Assembly (NCBI GenBank): GCA_003719395.1
Contig: RHMC01000001.1
Location: 62,001 to 126,000 of the forward strand
DNA: 64,000 bases
Direction: 5' to 3'
Source: Streptomyces altiplanensis
Lineage (GTDB): Bacteria > Actinomycetota > Actinomycetes > Streptomycetales > Streptomycetaceae
How positions within the stretch are numbered: position 1 is the first letter of the stretch; each line of letters opens with the position of its first letter. Under the pieces are notes generated by a model that was not told the origin of the DNA, did no database searches, and saw only the letters and a program-made list of their open reading frames with translations. The position numbers were made by a program, and so were the translations under genes. Below are positions 20,127 to 28,346 of this stretch, piece by piece.

Positions 20127-21215
20127 TCAGGACTCCAGGCGCGCCACGCGGCCCTTCTCGCCCGACGCCCAGCAGCCGAAGTCCGGCGCGCACTCGACGG
20201 TGTCGTACGAACCGGTGTCGATCGTCCGCCAGTTGCGGCCGCCGTCCAGCGTGAGGTCCGTGCCCATGGGGCCGACCGCCAGCGCGCCGGATTCGGTGTG
20301 CGGCAGCCAGGTCACGCCCGAGCGGTACGCCGGCGGCGGGGTCTTCGACCGCTGCCAGCTGCGGCCGCCGTCGCCGGTGACCGCCGCCGCCCGCGGCGAC
20401 GCCTGGCCGGTGCGGTAGTCGCCGCCGTCCGCGACGCCGTGGTCGCGGTCGCGGAAGGCGAGGCCGAAGACGCCCCGCGCCGGGTCGCCCGCCGGGATCG
20501 TCGCCTCGGCCGCGGTCCAGGTCAGGCCGCGGTCCGCGGAATGCAGCACCCGGCCGGCCGCCCCGCCTCCCGTGGCGAGCCATACGTCCCGCCGACCGGA
20601 GCTGACCAGGCACTGGCCGCTCGCCGCGAAGCCCGCTTCGCCGCTCTGCGCCGCGGGCATGCCCGCGCTCGGCAGGACCTTCCACGACGTGCCGCCGTCG
20701 CCGGTGGACAGGATGCGGTACTTGCCGTCGACCGGGTCGCTCATCGCGAGGCCGTTGCGGCTGTCGAAGAAGGTGACGCAGTCGTAGAACGCCTTGGGGT
20801 CGGTGTTGCGGAAGCTCTCGGTCCAGCTCGCGCCGCCGTCCCCGGTACGGAAGATCCGGGACGCCTCGCCCTCGCCGATGGCCAGCACCACCGCACGCCG
20901 GCCGTCGAAGGCCTCGATGTCGCGGAACTCCATCTCCCCCGCGCCCGGCGGCGAGACGTCGCGCCAGCTCCGGCCGCCGTCGGCCGTGCGCAGCACCGTG
21001 CCCTTGGACCCGGCGACCCACGCGGTCTTCCTGCTGACCGCCGCCAGGCCCCGCAGCCGCACGTCCTCGCCGGTGTCCTTCAGCTGCCAGCCGGGACCGC
21101 TCCGCGGTGACCGCGCCTGTACGTCCGCCTGCGCCGGGGCGGCCAGGGCGGCGGCCAGCGCCGCCCCGCACAGTCCCACCGACACCATCCGTCTCGTCTT
21201 CCCCGTACCCCTCAT
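20127..21215 (-). CDS. Secreted BNR/YCF48-type beta-propeller protein
   Basis: 362 residues. A Sec signal peptide (VGLCGAALAAALAAPAQA) is followed by repeated propeller blades carrying Asp-box-like motifs: TADGGRSWRDV, TGDGGASWTES, STGDGGTSWKVL, SADRGLTWTAA, TGDGGRSWQRS and LDGGRNWRTI. Such proteins resemble HCF136/YCF48 or sialidase-type propellers, but no catalytic residues for a glycosidase are recognisable, so a binding or scaffold role is likelier. ATG 21215 lies 8 nt after TAGCTT (21229-21224 on the minus strand) and lacks a ribosome site, suggesting leaderless mRNA. Frame intact. Confidence 0.8.
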   Translation of the reverse strand: MRGTGKTRRMVSVGLCGAALAAALAAPAQADVQARSPRSGPGWQLKDTGEDVRLRGLAAVSRKTAWVAGSKGTVLRTADGGRSWRDVSPPGAGEMEFRDIEAFDGRRAVVLAIGEGEASRIFRTGDGGASWTESFRNTDPKAFYDCVTFFDSRNGLAMSDPVDGKYRILSTGDGGTSWKVLPSAGMPAAQSGEAGFAASGQCLVSSGRRDVWLATGGGAAGRVLHSADRGLTWTAAEATIPAGDPARGVFGLAFRDRDHGVADGGDYRTGQASPRAAAVTGDGGRSWQRSKTPPPAYRSGVTWLPHTESGALAVGPMGTDLTLDGGRNWRTIDTGSYDTVECAPDFGCWASGEKGRVARLES

Positions 21216-21388
21216 GGCGCTGGAAGCTAGTCCACGCCGCCGGCGCCGTCCAGGGCGCGTCTCCCGCCCGCGCTCCGGGGCGGCGCTGGTGACACAGGTC
21301 ACATCCCCGCCGCATGCACGGAATCGCGCGTTCTTACGTCTGTCCCTGTGACAGGACACATCGACCGAACCGTGAGAGGGGGCAGGCC

Positions 21389-21805
21389 TTGTCTCCCGTG
21401 ATCGAGCAAGCCGTGCAGGCCCGTCTGATCTCGTCCGCGCCCCGGATGGAGACGGTCCCCGCGACCTTGCGCTACGACCGCGCGGAGCCCTTCGCCGTAC
21501 GCATGGCCTTCCCGCCGCCCGCGACCCTGGAGGGTGTCGAGGTGTCCTGGATGTTCGCCCGCGACCTCCTGGCCACGGGCGTGGACACGCGGGCCGGCCT
21601 GGGCGACGTACGGGTGCGGCCGTACGGCTACGGGCGGACCGTACTGGAATTCCACGCCGCCGAGGGCACCGCGATGATCCACGTCCGCACCGCCGACCTG
21701 CACCGCTTCCTCCAGCGCACGCACGCACTCGTGCCCGCGGGCGACGAGCACCTGCACCTGGACGTCGACCACGACCTGGCCGAACTGCTGCGCGACGCGC
21801 TGTGA
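21389..21805 (+). CDS. SsgA-like protein (SALP), sporulation/cell-division regulator
   Basis: 138 residues of the actinomycete-specific SsgA/SsgB family, which helps localise division and peptidoglycan synthesis during sporulation septation. Diagnostic segments are VPATLRYDRAEPFAVRMAFP, VSWMFARDLLATGVDTRAGLGDVRV and LHRFLQRTHALVPAGDEHLHLD. The start is taken as TTG 21389 with GGGGGCAGG upstream; GTG 21398 is also in frame. I cannot tell which SALP subgroup (SsgC-G) this is. Intact frame. Confidence 0.9.
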   Translation: MSPVIEQAVQARLISSAPRMETVPATLRYDRAEPFAVRMAFPPPATLEGVEVSWMFARDLLATGVDTRAGLGDVRVRPYGYGRTVLEFHAAEGTAMIHVRTADLHRFLQRTHALVPAGDEHLHLDVDHDLAELLRDAL

Positions 21806-21826
21806 CGGGAGAGCCGGATTAATCGG

Positions 21827-21855
21827 TTGGCGTCTTCGGATCCATGACGTACTTT
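21827..21855 (+). promoter_or_regulatory. Promoter TTGGCG-17-TACTTT for the ABC-F gene
   Basis: TTGGCG (21827-21832) and TACTTT (21850-21855) have the ideal 17-bp spacing. They lie in an unusually AT-rich island just after the SALP stop. A transcript from here would have a leader of about 280 nt before the ABC-F TTG start. Confidence 0.55.
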
Positions 21856-22005
21856 GGTTCTGGCCCTGTTGTCGTCGATCGGAGTGGACGTTGCTCGTCT
21901 GAGGTTCTGAGACACCGTGCCGCACAGCTTCTGTCTGTGCGTGCCGCGTGCGACCTCGGCACTTGAGCCGTCCCTTCCCGGACCGGGCCCTTTTGCAGTT
22001 CCGCA

Positions 22006-22047
22006 GTTCTGCGTTCTGCGTTCTGCGTTCTGCGTTCTGCGTTCTGC
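22006..22047. repeat. Six perfect tandem copies of GTTCTGC in the ABC-F leader
   Basis: The heptamer repeats six times without a mismatch, with a degraded copy just upstream. Because 7 is not a multiple of 3, copy-number change would shift any leader reading frame. Frames through it encode repeated SAFCVLR. A possible leader peptide begins at GTG 21917 (MPHSFCLCVP). Confidence 0.8.
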
Positions 22048-22142
22048 GCGAAGATCCCTCGCTCCTTCCCGGCCGTACGTCGCCCACGCCCCGGTGTCTC
22101 CACCCGTTGCCCTTGCTCGTTTCCAGCAACCGGGAGGCACTC

Positions 22143-23895
22143 TTGTCCACCTTCCCCGCTCATCTCACCTGTTCCGCGCTCTCCTTCGGCTGGCCGGACG
22201 GGAGCCCCGTGTTCGACGACTTCCAGCTGGCGGTCGGCCCCGGAAGGACCGGCCTGATCGGTCTCAACGGATCAGGGAAGTCAACCCTGTTGCGGCTGAT
22301 GGCCGGTGAGCTCACCCCTGCCCGCGGGAAGGTCCGGGTGGCCGGTGAGATCGGCTACCTCCCGCAGAACCTGGTCCTCGACACCACGCTGCGCGTGGAC
22401 GAAGCCCTCGGCATCGCCGGGACGCGCGCCGCCCTGCACGCGATCGAGGCGGGCGAGGCGACCGAGGAGAACTTCACGGCCGTCGGTGACGACTGGGACG
22501 TCGAGGAGCGCGCCCGCGCCACCCTCGACCAGCTCGGGCTCGACCGGATCGGGCCGCAGGACCATCGGCGAGGTGTCGGGCGGCGAGTCGGTGCTGCTGC
22601 GGCTGGCCGCGCTGCTGCTGCGCCGCCCCGCCGTCCTCCTCCTCGACGAGCCGACGAACAACCTGGACCGGCGGGCTCGCGAGCACCTGTACACCGCGGT
22701 CGAGGCCTGGTCCGGTGTGATGGTCGTGGTCAGCCACGACCGTGAACTGCTGGAGCGCGTCGACCAGATCGCCGAGCTGCGCGAGGGCGAAGTCCGCTGG
22801 TACGGCGGGAACTTCTCGGCGTACGAGGAGGCGCTCGCCGTCGAGCAGGAGGCGGCCGAACGCATGGTGCGGGTCGCCGAGGCCGATGTGCACCGGCAGA
22901 AGAAGGAGCTCGCCGACGCACAGGTGAAGCTGGCCCGCCGGAAGCGGTACGGACAGAAGATGCACGACAGCAAGCGCGAGCCGAAGATCATCATGAACGC
23001 CCGCAAGCGCGCCGCGCAGGAGTCGGCGGGCAAGCACCGCATCATGCACACCGAGAAGCTGGCGGAGGCGAAGGAGCGGCTGAGCGGGGCGGTGGAGGCG
23101 GTGCGCGACGACGACGAGATCAACGTCGTACTGCCGCACACGACCGTGCATCCGGGGCGCAGGGTGCTGACGCTGCGCGATCTCCACCTGCGGTACGGGG
23201 CACGGATCGACGGCGAGTTCGAGGTGCGCGGTCCCGAGCGGATCGCCCTGACCGGGCGCAACGGGGCGGGCAAGACGACGCTGCTGCGCACGGTCACCGG
23301 AGAGCTGGAGCCGGCCTCGGGCGAGGCGGTCGCGCACGTGCCGCTGCGTTTCCTGCCCCAGCGGCTCGACGTACTGGACAACGGGCTGACGGTGGCCGAG
23401 AACGTGGCGAAGTTCGCGCCCTCGGCGACCAACAACGCCATCAGGGCCCGGCTGGCGCGCTTCCTGTTCAAGGGGTCGCGGGCGGACCAGCGGGCGGGGA
23501 CGCTGTCCGGCGGAGAGCGGTTCCGGGCGACGCTGGCGGCGCTGCTGCTGGCGGAGCCGGCGCCGCAGCTGCTGCTGCTGGACGAGCCGACGAACAACCT
23601 GGACATGGCGAGCGTGCGCCGGCTGGTCCAGGCTCTGGAGTCGTACGAGGGCGCGCTGGTCGTGTCGAGCCACGACGAGCCGTTCCTGGAGTCGATCGGG
23701 ATCACCCGGCGGCTGGAGCTGGGACGGGAGCCGGAGCCGGACGCGACTCCTGAGGGCGCCGCCCGCCGGCCGGGGACCGCCGAGTCGTCCGACGGCCCGG
23801 GACACGAACCGGTTCTGATTGAAACCGGAGAGTGCGGGAAGCCGGGAGGTGACGTGACGTGCCTCTCGGTGCACCCGCCCGACCTGTGCACATAA
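22143..23895 (+). CDS. ABC-F family ATPase (ribosome-associated, possible antibiotic-resistance protection factor), one frameshift
   Basis: A soluble twin-ATPase protein with no membrane domain. First cassette: Walker A IGLNGSGKST, signature VSGGESVLL, Walker B VLLLDEPTNNLD. After a charged linker come the second cassette's Walker A LTGRNGAGKTT, signature LSGGERFRA and Walker B LLLLDEPTNNLD. TTG 22143 has GGGAGG 5 nt upstream. The frame changes near 22560, just before the first signature. The last ~60 residues are unusual and may reflect another slip. ABC-F proteins bind the ribosomal E site and either aid translation or displace drugs. The long repeat-bearing leader favours drug-inducible attenuation, an inference. 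Confidence 0.85.
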
Positions 23896-23926
23896 CCAAC
23901 CGTAATGGGACATCGCAAACCAAGAC

Positions 23927-23956
23927 TTGGCTCAGCTCTTACGGCTCCCTTAACCT
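23927..23956 (+). promoter_or_regulatory. Promoter TTGGCT-18-TAACCT for the desaturase gene
   Basis: TTGGCT (23927-23932) and TAACCT (23951-23956) are separated by 18 bp, and the -10 fits the TANNNT pattern. The gene's GTG lies 63 nt further on. Confidence 0.5.
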
Positions 23957-23985
23957 ACGGTCTCGTAACCTACGAAGCCGTAGGT
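23953..23985. promoter_or_regulatory. Operator-like inverted repeat ACCTACGG-17-CCGTAGGT over the desaturase promoter
   Basis: Perfect 8-bp arms at 23953-23960 and 23978-23985 flank a third related element (CGTAACCTACG, 23964-23974). The arrangement overlaps the -10 region and likely transcription start of the acyl-ACP desaturase, the classical place for a repressor. A TetR-type lipid regulator would be expected by analogy with desaturase control in other actinobacteria; none is encoded nearby. Confidence 0.6.
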
Positions 23986-24019
23986 ACTTCTCCCCTCGTC
24001 CCCGTCCCCAGGAGCACCC

Positions 24020-24994
24020 GTGACGATCACCTCTCCCCAACTCGGCAGTTCGGACGCGTGGACCGACGCCCGGCTGCTGTACGCGCTGGAAGAGGTGGTG
24101 GAAAAGGAACTGAACCGCCATCTCAAGGTCGCCAAGGACTGGATGCCGCACGAGTACGTCCCGTTCTCCGACGGCCGTAACTTCCCCGGCATCTTCGACG
24201 ACGGCCAGGCCTGGGAGCCCGGGCAGTCGAAGGTCACCGACATCGGCAAGATCGCGCTCGTCGTGAACCTGCTGACCGAGGACAACCTCCCCAGCTACCA
24301 CCACGAGATCGCCTCCCTCTTCGGCCGCGACGGCGCCTGGGGCACCTGGGTGCACCGCTGGACCGCGGAGGAGGGCCGGCACGGCATCGTGATGCGCGAC
24401 TACCTGCTCACCTCGCGCGCCGTCGACCCGGACAAGCTCGAGGCGTTCCGCATGCAGCACATGTCGGAGGGCTTCGAGTCCGACAACCGCCACTCGATGC
24501 TGCACTCCGTGGCGTACGTGGCCTTCCAGGAGCTCGCGACGCGCGTCTCGCACCGCAACACCGGACACCAGTCGGGCGACCCCGTCTGCGACCGCATGCT
24601 GGCGCGGATCGCGACCGACGAGAACCTGCACATGGTCTTCTACCGCAACCTGCTGGGTGCGGCCTTCGAGATCGCCCCCGACCTGACGATGCAGTCGGTG
24701 CGCGACGTCGTCGTGAACTTCCGGATGCCCGGACACGGCATGCCGGGCTTCGAGCGGGCCGCCGCGCAGATGGCGATCGGCGAGATCTACAACATGCGCA
24801 TCCACCACGACGACGTGCTCCAGCCGGTCCTGCGCTACCTGAAGGTCCTGGAGATCGACGGGCTCGGCCCCGAGGGACTCAAGGCGCAGGAGGAGCTCGG
24901 CCTGTACATGAACGGGCTGGACTCCGAAGCGAGCAAGTTCGACGAGAAGCTGGCCGCGCGCAAGGCCCGGATGGCTGCCCGCGCCGCCTCCTGA
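24020..24994 (+). CDS. Acyl-[acyl-carrier-protein] desaturase
   Basis: A 324-residue soluble di-iron desaturase that introduces a double bond into ACP-bound fatty acids, tuning membrane fluidity. Iron-ligand motifs are LTEDNLPSYHHE, TAEEGRHG and TDENLHMVF, in the order expected for the plant-type family. The start GTG 24020 has GGAG with 5-nt spacing. The gene stands alone behind a promoter with an inverted repeat and is convergent with the GMC oxidoreductase. The reductase partner is not in the window. Intact frame. Confidence 0.92.
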   Translation: MTITSPQLGSSDAWTDARLLYALEEVVEKELNRHLKVAKDWMPHEYVPFSDGRNFPGIFDDGQAWEPGQSKVTDIGKIALVVNLLTEDNLPSYHHEIASLFGRDGAWGTWVHRWTAEEGRHGIVMRDYLLTSRAVDPDKLEAFRMQHMSEGFESDNRHSMLHSVAYVAFQELATRVSHRNTGHQSGDPVCDRMLARIATDENLHMVFYRNLLGAAFEIAPDLTMQSVRDVVVNFRMPGHGMPGFERAAAQMAIGEIYNMRIHHDDVLQPVLRYLKVLEIDGLGPEGLKAQEELGLYMNGLDSEASKFDEKLAARKARMAARAAS

Positions 24995-25188
24995 CCACCC
25001 CCGGCCACCAGCCGTACGCCGCCACCCGGCACAGGCCGCGTCACGGACGTCCTGTACCGGGTGCGGCGCAGCGCTCCAGCAGGTCGGCGCAAGGCCCGGC
25101 CCGGTCGGTGCGCCTGCCTCCGCGCCACGGGACTCCGCCCGCACGCGCCGCGTCCGGGCAGTCCCCGGGCTCCTGGCGTCCGCGGGCC

Positions 25189-26781
25189 CTACACCCGCGC
25201 GTCCTCACGGATCAGCTCCGCCGCCTTCTCCGCTATCGCCACCGTGGGGGCCTGCGTGTTTCCCCGGGTGATCCGGGGCATCACCGAGGCGTCCACCACC
25301 CGAAGCCCCCGCACCCCTCTGACCCGCAGCCGCGGATCGTCTCCGACGCGACGTCGGCGCCCATGCGGCAGGTGCCCACCGGGTGGTAGAGCGTCTCGGA
25401 GGAGTCCCGGATCGCCCGGGCCAGGGCCTCGTCGTCGACGACGCCCGGGTACGGAGCCATCGGGCCCGCCGTGTACGGTGCGAACGCGGGGTCGGCGAAG
25501 AGGGCTTCGGCCCGGCGGACGCCCGCCGCCAGGCGGCGCAGGTCGGACTCGTCCGTCAGGTAACCCGGATCGATGCGCGGCGCCGAGGTGGCCCGCGTCG
25601 GTGAGGGTGATGCGGCCCTCGCTCGCGGGCTGGAGCAGGACCGCGCCGATCGTGACGCCGTGCTCGGTGGGCGGCGTCAGGCCGTGCTCGACGAACGGCA
25701 CCGGGGCGTAGATCAACTCGATGTCCGGGGCGGCCAGTTCCGGCGTACTGCGGACGAAGGCGACGGCCTCGCCGACGTTCGAGGTGAGCGGTCCGCGCCC
25801 GGCGAGGAGGAAGCGGCCGATGTTGGCGAGCGTGTCCGCGCCGGTCAGGGTGACCGGGAGCGGGCAGCGCATCGTGACCACCGCGGACAGGTGGTCCTGG
25901 AGGTGGCGGCCCACGTCGGGAGAGGCCGCCCGCAGGTCTATGCCGGTCTCGCGCAAGTGGTCCGGGTCGCCGATGCCCGAGAGCATGAGCAGCTGCGGGG
26001 AGCCGACGGCGCCCGCGCTGAGGATCACCTCGCGACGGGCGCGCAGCACCTTCCCCGCGTCCGCCACCACCCCCGTCACGCGCGTGCCCTCGAAGGACAG
26101 CCGCCGTACCCGGACATCCGTGACGACGTCCAGGTTCCGGCGGCACGCCGCCGGCTTGAGGTACCCGTCGGCGGTGCTCCAGCGACGGCCGGCGCGCTGG
26201 TTGACCGGGGTCAGGGAGAAGCCGCTGGGGTCGGGGATGTTCAGTTCGGGGAGTTCGGTCAGGCCCGCTGCGCGGCAGGCCTCCAGGAAGGCCGCCGTGG
26301 TCGGGTTGGGGTCGCGCGGCGGCGAGATGGACAGCGGCCCCCGGGTCCCGTACACCGAGCGGCCCGCCGTGCTGCCCGTCCACCGTTCCGCCCGCCGGAA
26401 GTACGGCACGATCGCGTCGTACGACCACTCGGGGCCCGCCGCCTCGCCCCAGGCGTCGTAGTCGTCGCGGTGGCCGCGCACCCACATCATCGCGTTGACC
26501 GAGGAACAGCCGCCCAGTGTGTGACCGCGCGGCCAGTACAGCTCGCGGCCGCCCAGTCCGGCCTGCCCGACGGTGCTGAAGTTCCAGTCGTAGGGCGTCT
26601 TGAAGAGTTTGGGGAAGGCCGCGGGGATCCGTATCTCGGTCTTGCGGTCCCGGCCGCCCGACTCGACGAGCGCGACCCGCACCGTCGGATCCTCCGACAG
26701 CCGGGCGGCGAGCACACAGCCCGCCGAACCCGCTCCCACGATGACGTAGTCGTACTCGGCCGATGCCTGCCTGCTGCTCAA
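25189..26781 (-). CDS. GMC-family FAD oxidoreductase (choline-dehydrogenase-like), two frameshifts
   Basis: An alcohol-oxidising flavoenzyme of the glucose-methanol-choline family. The N-terminus has the FAD motif [24 protein letters not shown] signature 1 ([19 protein letters not shown]) and signature 2 ([15 protein letters not shown]). The C-terminal catalytic region reads [10 protein letters not shown] in one frame and [19 protein letters not shown] in another. The frame is lost near 25580 and regained near 25335. The 250-nt segment between keeps codon bias and family sequence in the alternative frame. TTG 26781 has GGGGAG upstream. The substrate is not certain; choline dehydrogenase and other alcohol oxidases share these motifs. 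Confidence 0.83.
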   Translation of the reverse strand: MSSRQASAEYDYVIVGAGSAGCVLAARLSEDPTVRVALVESGGRDRKTEIRIPAAFPKLFKTPYDWNFSTVGQAGLGGRELYWPRGHTLGGCSSVNAMMWVRGHRDDYDAWGEAAGPEWSYDAIVPYFRRAERWTGSTAGRSVYGTRGPLSISPPRDPNPTTAAFLEACRAAGLTELPELNIPDPSGFSLTPVNQRAGRRWSTADGYLKPAACRRNLDVVTDVRVRRLSFEGTRVTGVVADAGKVLRARREVILSAGAVGSPQLLMLSGIGDPDHLRETGIDLRAASPDVGRHLQDHLSAVVTMRCPLPVTLTGADTLANIGRFLLAGRGPLTSNVGEAVAFVRSTPELAAPDIELIYAPVPFVEHGLTPPTEHGVTIGAVLLQPASEGRITLTDAGHLGAAHRSGLPDGRVRPAPPGGGRPPGRSPLRRPRVRTVHGGPDGSVPGRRRRRGPGPGDPGLLRDALPPGGHLPHGRRRRVGDDPRLRVRGVRGLRVVDASVMPRITRGNTQAPTVAIAEKAAELIREDARV

Positions 26782-26870
26782 CGCGTCTCCCCGGGCGGTT
26801 CGCCGATGGTGCGGACCTCAGCATGGCGGGTGGGGGACACCCGTGCCAGAGGGCGTGCGGAAGCAGCGCG

Positions 26871-27116
26871 TCAGCGCGGCCCGCGCCTGAGGCGGAGCCT
26901 CTCCTTCTCGGAGAGTCCGCCCCAGACTCCGAACCGCTCGTCGTTCGAGAGGGCGTACTCCAGGCAGGCCACCCGCCCTTCGCAGGCGCCGCAGAGCTGC
27001 TTGGCCTCGCGGGTGGAGCTGCCGGGGGCCGGGAAGAAGAACTCGGGCCCGGCCTGGGCGCACAGCGCTGTCTCCTGCCAGGAGAGTTCACGTTCAGTGG
27101 TGGTGTTGATCGGCAT
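26871..27116 (-). CDS. WhiB-like (Wbl) iron-sulfur transcription factor
   Basis: 81 residues of the actinobacterial Wbl family, [4Fe-4S] proteins that bind sigma factor region 4 and alter promoter choice. Four Cys occur in the family spacing: ALCAQ, then LCGAC and ACLEYAL (C-x2-C-x5-C). The turn GVWGGLSEKERLRLRR and a basic tail follow. ATG 27116 has AGGA about 9 nt upstream; an in-frame ATG at 27125 also exists. It sits between the GMC oxidoreductase and the laccase, all leftward. A redox role is plausible given those neighbours but not shown. Confidence 0.9.
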   Translation of the reverse strand: MPINTTTERELSWQETALCAQAGPEFFFPAPGSSTREAKQLCGACEGRVACLEYALSNDERFGVWGGLSEKERLRLRRGPR

Positions 27117-27162
27117 GCGGCACATCCTGCCCCGGAAGAATCAACATCCGCTGAACGTCCCG

Positions 27163-28173
27163 TCAACGCGGTCCGCCCGCCGGCTGGTGGGCGTGCTCCG
27201 CCGGATGGTGCGGCTCGTACCCGGGGATCGTGCCGTCGGCCTTGGCCACCAGGAGGAGCCCGGCCATCCCCATGTCGGAGTGGCTCTGGACGTGGCAGTG
27301 GTACATCCAGGCGCCCGCGCCGACGTGTTCGCCCGCGACGATCTGGAAGCCGAAGGAGTCGGCCGGGCCCGTGATCTTGTTGTCGACGATGCGGCTGGGG
27401 TCGTCGGGACCGGTCAGCAGGCCGGTCCTGTTGTCGGCCCAGCGGTGACCGTGGATGTGGAACGTGTGGTAGAACTCGCCGTGCGTGATCATGACGATCT
27501 CCACCCGATCACCCACCGTGGCCTCGAAATTGGGGCTCTGGTCTCCCGGCTTGTTGTTGATGGTCATGTCGTTGAAGACGATGGTGAAGGTCTTGTCCGG
27601 GAGGATGTCTCCCTTGCGGCGTACGATCACGCCGCCGTAGAGGCCCTTGCGGATGCCGCCCGTGCCGTGGTCCGTGCCCACCACGTGGTCGTGGTAGTGC
27701 CAGTAACCCGCGCTGCCGGCCCGCCAGGTGCCGTCCTTGCGCCGGCCGGGGACGTGTGTGCGCCAGGTGTACGTCCGGGTCCCGCCGGGCTCGACGTGGC
27801 TCTTGCTGAGCTTGGTTCCGTCGCTCCCGATCTCGTAGTCCACGCCGTGCACATGGAGGCTGACCGGCACGTCCAGGGTGTTCTCGAACTCGATGTGGAC
27901 GGTGTCGCCCTCGATCAGCTCGATCAGCGGGCCCGGCACCGACGCCTTGCCCTTCTCGAAGCCGTAGCCCAGCTGCCCGTCGGGCAGCTTCTCGGCTGTA
28001 CTTCTTCAGCCGGTGGATCCGGCGCCGGCCGGTGCGGTCCTCGGCGGGCTCTCGGCCGAGGGAGCCGCCACGGCGGGGGGCGCGGACTCCGCCGCGAGTG
28101 ACAACGATGTCGCCCCGGTCGCCGCGACCGCCCCGCCCGCCAGAAGCCGTCGGTTGAAGCTACGTCTGTCCAT
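27163..28173 (-). CDS. Tat-exported two-domain small laccase (multicopper oxidase), frameshifted near N-terminus
   Basis: A small laccase of the Streptomyces two-domain type that oxidises phenols while reducing O2 to water as a trimer. The Tat signal is [19 protein letters not shown] after ATG 28173 (GGGGAG 6 nt upstream). Copper ligands are [25 protein letters not shown] and [15 protein letters not shown]. Just before, [20 protein letters not shown] is the usual small-laccase opening. Two closely spaced slips near 27985-28010 separate the signal peptide from the mature protein. It is divergent from the ThuA/PQQ-dehydrogenase operon with about 173 bp between starts. Confidence 0.88.
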
Positions 28174-28346
28174 GCCCAACTCCCCACTCGGTACGGAGAT
28201 TGACGGCCACACCGTAGCGGGGGCGACCGAGTTCATCCACACCAAGGACAAAGTTCGCGGTATTCCGGTCATACCTCTTGGCGTGTGGCGAAAAGAGGTC
28301 TAGCTTCATCGGCTGTTCCTGTGACCACTGAGGGATGGGTGAACAC

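Noticed and set aside
22006..22047. GTTCTGC repeats considered as a CRISPR-like array
   Set aside because: Units are 7 bp with no spacers and no cas genes nearby; this is a simple tandem repeat.
25573..28101. 842-codon rightward open frame across GMC, WhiB and laccase genes
   Set aside because: It is antisense to three clearly identifiable leftward genes and its product lacks any motif.
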